Part shown: in pieces, positions 28,486-36,600 of the stretch
Numbering within the stretch: the first letter of the stretch is position 1
Layout of the letters: the number at the start of each line of letters is the position of its first letter
Assembly (NCBI GenBank): GCA_029555025.1
Contig: JAKPTZ010000061.1
Location: forward strand, 1-47,773
Origin: Deltaproteobacteria bacterium
GTDB lineage: Bacteria; Myxococcota_A; UBA9042; DTJE01
Direction: 5' to 3'
Length of the DNA stretch: 47,773 bases
Position numbers and translations under genes: made by a program
The notes under the pieces: generated by a model
Databases searched by the model: none
What the model was told of the DNA's origin: nothing
Seen by the model: the letters and a program-made list of their open reading frames with translations, nothing else

Positions 28486-30536
28486 CGAAAGGCCTTTCGT
28501 GGCTGGACGCGCTGGGCTGGCGGCCCGGGTTCATGATTGATGCGCGCGTGGCCGAGATGTATCGGCGTGCCGTCGAAAACGACCTGATCTCGCCCGATGA
28601 TGCGCTGGCCTGTCGCGATATTCTTGCGATTGCCGGATGGCGCGTTGCGGACGCCGAGGCCGATTTTGCCGTGAACTGCCTGATGGCCGGTCTTTTTTCC
28701 GTGTGCAACCAGGGAAGTCTGTGTCTTCCGCTTGACGTGGGCACGCTTGAAACCGAGTTCGGCCGCCTGCTTGCGACAACCGGTGACGTTGTCGATTCGC
28801 TGCCGTCCGCCGGCCACGTGGCGGCGCGCGCGGCGTCCCTGATTGACGATGGATTGCCGCTTTTTGCGAATCCGGATGGGTGGGATCCGTATCCGCTGGT
28901 CACCGATGGACGATTTCTGTGGTTTTCCCGGCACCACGTCCATGAAACCGGGCTGAATGCCGCACTGCAAAGGCTTGCCCTGACGCCTGGCGGCCAGTTC
29001 GTGTCCAGCCCGCTGTCGGGAATGGATCTGGAAAGCGTTGTCAGCCAGGTCGGGGCCGGAAGGGAAGGGCGGGATCTTAACGAACGGCAGAAGTCCGCGG
29101 TTATGAAGGCCCTTGTGAAGAGGTTCGTCGTGGTGTCGGGCGGTCCCGGTACCGGCAAGACCAGGATCCTGGCCGCATTGTTGCGCGCCTGGTGTCTGTG
29201 CGGGGCGGTTCCCGGCGAGATGTTGCTGGTGGCGCCGACCGGTCGTGCCGGAAGGCGCATGGGTGAGTCGATCAGCGCCGCCATTGACGACGCAATAATC
29301 GGTCCTGACGAGTTCCAGGTCGAGGACATCCGTGGCCTGACCGGAAGCACGATACACAGGGCGCTTGGTTTCAGGCCGTCCTGGAACGATTTCAGGTTTG
29401 GTTCCGACAACCCGCTGCCGCATCGGTATGTGGTCTGCGACGAGGTGTCGATGGTTGACGCCGCGTTGATGAACCGTCTTCTGCAGGCAGTCCGTCCGGA
29501 CGCGCGCGTCGTCTTTCTTGGCGATCGCGACCAGCTTCCATCAGTCGATTCCGGCACGGTTCTGGCCGATATCATCCCGCGTGGCGACGTGTCCGGGCCG
29601 ATGAAGGATTCGATCGTAATGTTGTCGCAGTCGTATCGAGCCGGGGGCCAGGTACTTTCGCTTGCCGGTGTCGCCAATGCCGGTGACGGCCAGCGATTTC
29701 TTGATCGGGCCGGTCGCCTTGCCGACCGCGTTCCGGATCGCGACGAATGGGGGCTTCCTGGTGCCGCATGCGTGATCCTGCGACCGGATTACCCCAGACA
29801 GGGCGGGATTGGCCCGATGCTGGAATCCTGGGTTTCGTGGATTTACGGTTGTCGGCCGGAAGCCGGCTCTATTGGCCGTGCGTTTGAGGCCCTGGCAGCC
29901 CGCCGGCTCGATACGCGGTTCGCGCCGGGTTCGGAAGACGCTGTGGTGATGAACGGACTTTTCAGGGCACTGCAAATGGGCCGTATTCTGTGCGTGCTTC
30001 GCGACGGGCCGGAAGGTGTGGTCGGCATCAACCGCGCAATCGCAAGGCTTGCCGGGGGCCGCGACGGGTTGTTTGCCGGGGGCCGCGACGGGTTGTTTGC
30101 CGGGTGCCCGGTGCTGGTTACCCGCAATATCGCGGCCCAGGGGCTCTTTAACGGCGATGTCGGCATGGTCATGAATGATCTGGACGGCCAGCCGGTCGCC
30201 ATCTTTGATGACGGCGTCGTCTTCAGGTCATTCCCGGTGCAGTCGATTCCGGGTCTGGAACCGGCGTTCGCAACCACGGTGCACAAAAGCCAGGGCTCCG
30301 AATACGGTAATGTGCTGCTTTTCCTGCCATCCAGGGCGGATCATCCACTGCTTGTCCGCGAGATTCTTTACACGGCCATGACCCGGGCAAAGAACAATGT
30401 CTGGATACACGGAACCGACGAAAGCATCCGTGGCGCCATATCCAGAAAGGTATCCAGGTACTCCGGAATATCCCCCTGGAACCGCCCCAATCCGCCCCAC
30501 GATCCGATCCACACCATGCCCCGTACTGGCGAATGA
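28482..30536 (+). CDS. recD: Exodeoxyribonuclease V subunit alpha RecD (5'-3' helicase)
   Basis: 684 residues, somewhat longer than the 608 of E. coli RecD. Walker A is GGPGTGKT (220-227). Other motifs are CDEVSMVDAAL, LGDRDQLPSVDSGTVLADI, a late TVHKSQGSEY and YTAMTRAKN. RecD is the fast 5'-3' motor of the complex. The start overlaps the recB stop as ATGA. An exact 24-base tandem duplication at 30051-30104 adds GGRDGLFA twice in a loop just before the conserved PVLVTRN...GLFNGDVG segment. The gene ends 30 bases from a convergent lipoprotein gene. Confidence 0.95.
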   Translation: MTKGLSWLDALGWRPGFMIDARVAEMYRRAVENDLISPDDALACRDILAIAGWRVADAEADFAVNCLMAGLFSVCNQGSLCLPLDVGTLETEFGRLLATTGDVVDSLPSAGHVAARAASLIDDGLPLFANPDGWDPYPLVTDGRFLWFSRHHVHETGLNAALQRLALTPGGQFVSSPLSGMDLESVVSQVGAGREGRDLNERQKSAVMKALVKRFVVVSGGPGTGKTRILAALLRAWCLCGAVPGEMLLVAPTGRAGRRMGESISAAIDDAIIGPDEFQVEDIRGLTGSTIHRALGFRPSWNDFRFGSDNPLPHRYVVCDEVSMVDAALMNRLLQAVRPDARVVFLGDRDQLPSVDSGTVLADIIPRGDVSGPMKDSIVMLSQSYRAGGQVLSLAGVANAGDGQRFLDRAGRLADRVPDRDEWGLPGAACVILRPDYPRQGGIGPMLESWVSWIYGCRPEAGSIGRAFEALAARRLDTRFAPGSEDAVVMNGLFRALQMGRILCVLRDGPEGVVGINRAIARLAGGRDGLFAGGRDGLFAGCPVLVTRNIAAQGLFNGDVGMVMNDLDGQPVAIFDDGVVFRSFPVQSIPGLEPAFATTVHKSQGSEYGNVLLFLPSRADHPLLVREILYTAMTRAKNNVWIHGTDESIRGAISRKVSRYSGISPWNRPNPPHDPIHTMPRTGE
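30051..30104 (+). repeat. Exact 24-bp tandem duplication inside recD
   Basis: Two identical 24-base units (30051-30074 and 30075-30098) plus six bases of a third. They encode two copies of AGGRDGLF in frame. Identity extends to third codon positions, pointing to a recent duplication by slippage. Confidence 0.95.
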
Positions 30537-30566
30537 AAATGTTGATGAAGATTGCGCCGGGAAGTT

Positions 30567-31718
30567 TCAGGTGCCGCAGGCTGCCGAGCCGGTGTCGTCA
30601 AATACCGACAACTCCGGGTACAGGTACTGGCAGGTCGGGGTATCGCAGTACTGGTCATTGGCCCATCCGCACGGATCGGCAGCCGCGCACGTGCATTCCG
30701 AATACACGCCGAAGTCACACTGGTTCTGGACCGCGTCGCTGTCAACGCAACTGTAATTGACGCATGAACACTGGTACTGTTCGCTCATATCCACAAAGCA
30801 CCACTGTTCCGGGTCGAGCTCGGCACCAAGATAATCGCAGAAGTCGGTGCAAGGCAGCGATTCGAAGTATCCCTCATAGCACCAGCACAGCCCCTGATCG
30901 TTGTCGCAGTACGCGATTCCTTCATCCGGGTCGCATTCGCCGCCGCAGTCGCAGTCGTTCGGTTCGGTGAAGGAATCCTCGGGGAATTCCAGTTCGCATA
31001 TCTTGTCGCACCAGCCGTCATTGTCCCAGTTGCACGGGTCGGCAGCCGCGCATGTGCACGGCGTGTATGAATAAGCGTTGCACTGGGACGTCGTCAGATC
31101 CGTTCTGGTGCAGTCGAATTCGCAACTGCAGTATTCGGCCCCGTCGTCATTGATGCACTGTGAGCCGACCATGTTGCTGTTGGCGCATGCGTCGGCGCAG
31201 TTGAATGCCATCCATTCCCCGTCCTCGCCGCAGAAACACACGGAAAGCCCATCTTCGGAACACCACATGGCGTCGGTTCCGTAAGTGCATGAACCGGTGC
31301 ATCCCTCGACATCGACGGTGTCGGTCTGGTTTCCGGTATCCGTTGGCACGTTGGTATCCGTTGGCACGTTGGTGTCGGTCGGCACGTTGGTGTCCGTTGG
31401 CACGTTGGTGTCCGTCGGCACGTTGGTGTCGGTCGGCACGTTGGTGTCCGTCGGCACGTTGGTGTCGGTCGGCACGTTGGTGTCCGTCGGCACGTTGGTG
31501 TCCGTCGGCACGTTGGTGTCCGTGCCGGTACCGTGATCGACCGGAACGTTCTGATCCCGATCGTCCGCATCAGGGTTGACGACGAGGTCGGGCTGGTTAG
31601 TGTCGAAAGGAATGAAGATGTCTTGAAGCACGTCGTTGGTTGAGATGTTATCCCCGCCACAGCCGGCCACAAGAAGGAACATTCCAGCCAGCACCAGAAT
31701 CGTGATCTTTGCCTTCAT
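30567..31718 (-). CDS. Cys-rich lipoprotein with ten NVPTDT repeats
   Basis: 383 residues. Lipobox LVAGC gives the lipidated Cys20. After a short acidic segment come ten perfect NVPTDT hexapeptides (about residues 69-128), forming a 60-residue low-complexity stalk. The rest (about 139-383) is cysteine-rich and built from two tandem units of about 115 residues. Each starts with the pattern C-x3-C-x8-C-x(6,7)-C-aromatic-C and ends with CTCAAADPC followed by W-x-N-D-x2-C-D. The same eight-Cys opening is found at the end of the giant lipoprotein at the left edge. A surface lipoprotein on a stalk is the best reading; ligand or partner is unknown. The start overlaps the stop of the upstream membrane-protein gene (ATGA), so the two are co-transcribed. 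Confidence 0.92.
   Translation of the reverse strand: MKAKITILVLAGMFLLVAGCGGDNISTNDVLQDIFIPFDTNQPDLVVNPDADDRDQNVPVDHGTGTDTNVPTDTNVPTDTNVPTDTNVPTDTNVPTDTNVPTDTNVPTDTNVPTDTNVPTDTNVPTDTGNQTDTVDVEGCTGSCTYGTDAMWCSEDGLSVCFCGEDGEWMAFNCADACANSNMVGSQCINDDGAEYCSCEFDCTRTDLTTSQCNAYSYTPCTCAAADPCNWDNDGWCDKICELEFPEDSFTEPNDCDCGGECDPDEGIAYCDNDQGLCWCYEGYFESLPCTDFCDYLGAELDPEQWCFVDMSEQYQCSCVNYSCVDSDAVQNQCDFGVYSECTCAAADPCGWANDQYCDTPTCQYLYPELSVFDDTGSAACGT
31335..31514 (-). repeat. Ten 18-bp tandem repeats encoding NVPTDT
   Basis: Exactly ten 18-base units fill 31335-31514. They vary only at three positions (CCA/CCG, ACG/ACC and GAT/GAC codons), all synonymous, so each copy encodes the identical hexapeptide. A partial unit follows on the N-terminal side. 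Confidence 0.97.
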
Positions 31719-32044
31719 TCGATTTCCCCCCGAGTGTTTTCAGTCCGTCCATGAACCTGCGATGAGTCCACCGAGGCCCGCCTTTCGACGATACGGTTTC
31801 TAAGGTACAGCAGGATGTCGATCAGCACAAGGGAACCGTTGAAAATGTAAAGGGATATCACCGGGTCACGGTTGCAGTTGGCCTTGTGGACGATTCCGGC
31901 GGCATATCCGGCAAGGATAACCAGCAGGAACACCAGGCTCTTGCCACTTGTGCTTCGTGAACGGAACGACCTTGCGATGCTGAAGGGCCATGCCGCCGAA
32001 AAGCACAGCAGCATGATGATCTCGAAAATGCCGGTTGAACACAT
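31715..32044 (-). CDS. Small conserved membrane protein, possibly SemiSWEET-like
   Basis: 109 residues from ATG 32044, with three hydrophobic segments. A motif of the type EIIMLLCFSAAWPFSIARS, then GKSLVFLLVILAGYAAGI, is one I have seen in short conserved bacterial membrane proteins. The arrangement (three helices, Trp-Pro in the first) is reminiscent of SemiSWEET sugar transporters, but I am not sure of the family. The frame is open to TTG 32086, yet the family N-terminus begins near the chosen ATG. The stop overlaps the start of the NVPTDT lipoprotein gene. Confidence 0.7.
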   Translation of the reverse strand: MCSTGIFEIIMLLCFSAAWPFSIARSFRSRSTSGKSLVFLLVILAGYAAGIVHKANCNRDPVISLYIFNGSLVLIDILLYLRNRIVERRASVDSSQVHGRTENTRGEIE

Positions 32045-32195
32045 TGGATTGTTCCACGTCGTTTCCCAGCCGAATGATACCGCCAATCGGCCCTTTGGCT
32101 GAAATGCGCAAAAGATTACTTCGTTCCCTGTTATGGCGGGGGGTGCAACCGTCTGCTAGACTTCCACACGACTGATAATCCGGAGGCGGATTCCG

Positions 32196-33599
32196 ATGAA
32201 GACCGCTGATGTTGCAACAAGGTTGTCCGTGGCGACTCTGTTCGTCGTTCTTTGCGGCTGTGGCGATTCGACAGCCGGATCCCCCGATTCCGGAAATGAT
32301 GCGGGCGGGGAACAGTGGAAGCTGGAATGGGTTGGCGACGGCATGCCCGGAACAGTGGCGGCTTCCGGCCAGCTTGAGCTTTCGACACAGGTCACGCTTG
32401 GCGATGTCGCCCAGTCCGGGGTGACGGTGTCCTTTGAAATCGTGTTCGGTGGCGGGATGATCAGTCAGGCAGCCGTCGTCACCGACGCCTCGGGAATTGC
32501 TTCAACGACCTGGACGGCGGGACCGATTTCAGGCCGGGCCGTTCTGCGGGCATCAATCGACCAGGCGGCAGTCTTCATCGACCATCATGTTGACGTGGCC
32601 GCGGTTCAACCGCTGGTTCCACAGCCGTTCGGGGATGTCGGGGCCTTGCTTGAAGGTGCCGGCATCGATGGATCGACAGAAGGGCTGGTTTTTGACGATG
32701 CCGGTCGCCTGTTCCTGGCGGTTCCCGGCAATCTTGTGGCGATGCGGCCGGATGGCACGGCCCAGCTTGTGCCGGTCGACGGGGATGGCCTGACCAGTCC
32801 GCTTGGAATGGCCTGGGATTATCTTCGCAAGGTGATTTGGGTCGCCGATGCCGGTTCGGTGCGAAAGGTAAGCATTTCCGAGGTTGGGGGCACAATCACG
32901 GCAACCGCCACGACGATGGCTGGTTTTGACGGTCTTGTGACGCCCAATTCGGTGGCGATTGCCGACAATCGATATGTGTATTTCACGGATTCATGCACCG
33001 GCGGGGTATATCGCTTCCAGCCCGATGCCGACACCGTTGTGCTTGAAACTGTCGCGATGTTCGATGTGACGGTTCGTGGCGGTCCAAACGGGCTTGCATT
33101 TGACGGCAGCGGCCTGCTGTGGGTAACGACCGAGAATGTAGGCCTTCTGTGTCCCGATTCGGGCGCGGACGTGACCCTTAACCATGGCGGGCTCTATTCG
33201 ATTGATTTGAGTGGCGGCCTTGCAGGTGGCCCCGTCCAGCCGACCCCCCGCCTGGAAGGCTTCGCGATGTTCGGCGACGGCCTTGCCTTCGATGCGGACG
33301 GCACGATGTATGTGATCTTCGACATGTTCGATGGATTCACGTTGACGGACAGCAGCGTCTGGGTCGTCCCGGCTTCGGCGGACGAACCCCCGTACAAGGT
33401 CATTTCGGCCCCGGTTCCCGACGGCGCGACATCTCCGGACCGGCTTATCGCAAATATCGCGTGGGGTTATGACGAGTTTGGTTCGTCCAGGCTTTACATG
33501 TCCCTGCTTGCTGTGGTGCTTGTTGTGTCGGAGCGAGGGGCCATGGTCGTCGATGTCGGGATCGGTGGACAGTCCCTTCTTCCCGCGGATCTGCCTTGA
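32196..33599 (+). CDS. Beta-propeller (SMP-30/NHL-like) lipoprotein
   Basis: 467 residues with lipobox LCGC (Cys22) and a short acidic linker. Residues about 45-125 look like a bacterial Ig-type (Big_1-like) domain, ending in TDASGIASTTWTAG. Residues about 140-460 contain repeated blades of the type GLVFDDAGRLFLAV, GLAFDGSGLLWVTT and GLAFDADGTMYVIF, which resemble SMP-30/gluconolactonase or NHL propellers. Enzyme activity is not evident; a binding or scaffold role is equally possible. GGAGG precedes ATG 32196. TGCTAGACT at about 32153-32161 could serve as an extended -10. It converges with the RHS gene, only four bases separating the stops. Confidence 0.85.
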   Translation: MKTADVATRLSVATLFVVLCGCGDSTAGSPDSGNDAGGEQWKLEWVGDGMPGTVAASGQLELSTQVTLGDVAQSGVTVSFEIVFGGGMISQAAVVTDASGIASTTWTAGPISGRAVLRASIDQAAVFIDHHVDVAAVQPLVPQPFGDVGALLEGAGIDGSTEGLVFDDAGRLFLAVPGNLVAMRPDGTAQLVPVDGDGLTSPLGMAWDYLRKVIWVADAGSVRKVSISEVGGTITATATTMAGFDGLVTPNSVAIADNRYVYFTDSCTGGVYRFQPDADTVVLETVAMFDVTVRGGPNGLAFDGSGLLWVTTENVGLLCPDSGADVTLNHGGLYSIDLSGGLAGGPVQPTPRLEGFAMFGDGLAFDADGTMYVIFDMFDGFTLTDSSVWVVPASADEPPYKVISAPVPDGATSPDRLIANIAWGYDEFGSSRLYMSLLAVVLVVSERGAMVVDVGIGGQSLLPADLP

Positions 33600-33603
33600 T
33601 CGG

Positions 33604-36600
33604 TCAGTTCCCCGTATTCATCAGATTCCCGAAATTGTTGAATTTATCGACCATCGGTCGCAGCCATTTGTCGCCTGCTGGCATGATATCGACCAGCACG
33701 TCGCCGCCGACCGCGGCCCTGGCGCAGGGATCCTTGGCCTTGTAGGCCTTGTATGCCCAGACGGCGGCGTCCGTGACGCTCGGACCGGGTGACTGGTAAG
33801 GGGACGGAAGAAGTATCTTCACCCCGCTGTCAAGCATTCCAGCCCCCGCCGTCTTCCAGGCGAATGACGAAGCGGCGCCGGCATCCCTGCCGGCAACGGA
33901 TGACACCCTTGAATCGATGCTTTGCTCAATGTGCTGCTTGGTCTTGTTGTAATAACTGTAAACCTCGCCCGCGGCCCGAACCGCCCTGGGGCCGGCACCA
34001 GTCGGGTCGTGTCGGTTCACCGGATCATTCCCTGGAAAGGCATAAGTGCCCGCGAACGATGTGAATTTTTCGGGATCCGTCGAAACGAAGCGACCGACTG
34101 CCGGGTCGAATTCACGTGCCCTGAAGTGAATCAGGCCTGTCAGCGGGTCATGCTCCCGTCCATGGAAGCCGTACCTGAACGGGATTGTTCCGGTCTGATC
34201 CAGGATGTCCCCGAAGACCCCGTATTCCCGCGTCCAGACAAGAGATCTGTCTGAAAGCCTTACCAGGCCGCGAATCGATCCGAATCCGTCCTGAATGCAG
34301 GCATATACTTCGCCGTCCCGATACATCGCAATCGGCCTGTCCATGGCCGGTTCGTGCAGATAGAACGCGTCCGCGCCGCCGGTTTCGTTTATTTCAAGCA
34401 CCACGTCCGTGAAGTCGTGTATGAAGAACGTCCGGACGCCATCGACATCCCGGAAGATGCGTTTGCCAAGCGGATCATAGCCGTAAGTGACCACATGTTC
34501 GGGCGTCATGGAACCGCCGGAATAGACGCTGGCGCGCACCAGGTTGTCGTCGCCATCGTACAGGAATTCGACCGCGTTTCCGGTCGCCGTCTCAACCCGC
34601 CTTGTCACGCGGCCGGCCTCGTCGAATTCGAAGGTGAATCCCGCGCCGGCGATCGCCCTGCCGAAGTCGTCGTATTCGAATCCGGCACCCACACGATCCC
34701 CGCGGGCGTTGTAATCAAAGGTTTCGTCCCTGCCGGCTGCCTGGTTGGTCGCACCGGTGACGCGTCTTAACTGGTCGTAGCCAAAGGCCGTTGTTCCGCT
34801 GGGTCCGGTTTCCGACATGATGGCTCCGTCATCGTCGGTCACATACTCGAAGTTCATGTGGACGTCTTCCCGGTATGAATCAAGGTAAGCGGTGATCGAC
34901 GCCAGGTAACCGGTTTCGTCGTATGCGGCCTCCAGCAGGAACGGATCACCCCAGTCGATTTCAAACGTCTCGAGACGTCCGGCATCGTCGCGGTATAGAT
35001 CGAAGTACATTCCGTCCGGCGCGGTGATTTCCTCAACCCGTTGTGACGGTTCATGATAGTAGTAATCGAACCTGCCCCCATCAAATCCGTCAAGGGCCGG
35101 GTACTCGACGGCGTTTATCCACCCGTCCTCGTCCTGGTCGTAGCCGATCGTAATCGGTTCCGCCATACCCTGGTAAAACTGGGTGACCGAAAGCAGGTTG
35201 CCGTAACGCGGTTCGTACTCCCAGGTTATTTCGCTGTCGTCATCGACTGCTCTGACCAGGTGGCCGTCGGCGTCGTATTCAAAGATGGCGGTCGTGTCCG
35301 GAACGGCCTGGTTCGTCGTTACGATGGTTCTTGAAACGACGCGTCCCATTCCGTCATAGGTGACTGCAACCGAACCCCCGGGGCTCGCAATCGACATCAC
35401 CCGATCCTCGCCATCGGAATTGATAGTCCATTCAGGTGCCCCCAGAAGGGAAACGGATTGGATGCGCCCCTTCCCGTCACGAGACCATGTCGTCATCTTT
35501 TCATCATCAAGTCCCTGGCCCGCGCTCTTAAGTGAAATGACCTGTCCCATGGCGTCCAGTCCGATGGAGTGGAACGCGCCGGCCCTGTCCTTGACGCTTA
35601 CCACCCGTCCCATCGGGTCTAGTCCGAATTCGGTACGTCCGCCGATTGCGTCGGTTATTGCCGTGATTTCACCGATTTCGTTGCGTTCAAAGGTCGCAAC
35701 CGGGATGCTGGACTGAATCACCTTGAAAAGATTGCCTTTGTCGTCATACCGGTATTCGGTGGTGCGACCGATCGCATCCTCGATGCTCTTAAGACGAAGG
35801 CCGCTTTCATAGGCGTATGAGTGGATCCTGATCCCATCGACGGTGATCGCTGTCATCCGGGCGTCGTCATCGTATTCGAAGCTGACGCCGCGACCCGCCG
35901 GGGTCGTGATGGATTCCAGTTCACCGGATTCTTCGTCCCAGCGGTATGAAGTTTCACCCTGGGGCCCGTTCTGCACAAGAATGCGCCCCTGTTCATCGTA
36001 GAAGGCCGTCCACGCATAATCGCCGGGAATGCTGAACATCGACGGCATCCCGCAGGAATGGTTGCCCATCTGGACCACCAGCCCGTCGGGGTTTTCGATT
36101 TCAACAGCTTCCCCGAGCGCGTCGTACTTGTATTTCCAGGTCTTTCCCGATCCATCGGTATATTCGGCCGCCGGCATCACAATCGCCGGGGCCGGGTCTT
36201 CGGGGGATACACCGGCGCCCTCGCGGATCAGGTCGTTAATCAACGCCGTCGTTTCAACTGGCCGGTACGTCCTGACCGAACCGTCAGCCGCTTTGACCGA
36301 GGCGACCCGGCCGTAAGTGTCCAGTCCGTACTCGGCCGTCCGGCCTTCGGCGTCAGTCCATCCGTTCAGTCGGCCGTCGTCGTCGTACGACAATGCGGTC
36401 TTCGCCCCATCCGGCATCGTCAATCCGGTGATATTGCCGTCCGCGTCGGATTCGACCGTCAGTGTCCGGGAGCCGGGAGCATGGATGGCCCGAAGTCCGT
36501 CGGCTGACCATTCGAAAGTCAGTTTCGAACCGGACTGCCACGAAACATCGGTTATCCTGCCCGCCTCATCCCGCGTGAATGTCGCCTTGTCGGAGTCGGG

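Noticed and set aside
31285-31536. An 83-residue plus-strand frame made of VSVGTL repeats
   Set aside because: It is the antisense reading of the NVPTDT array.
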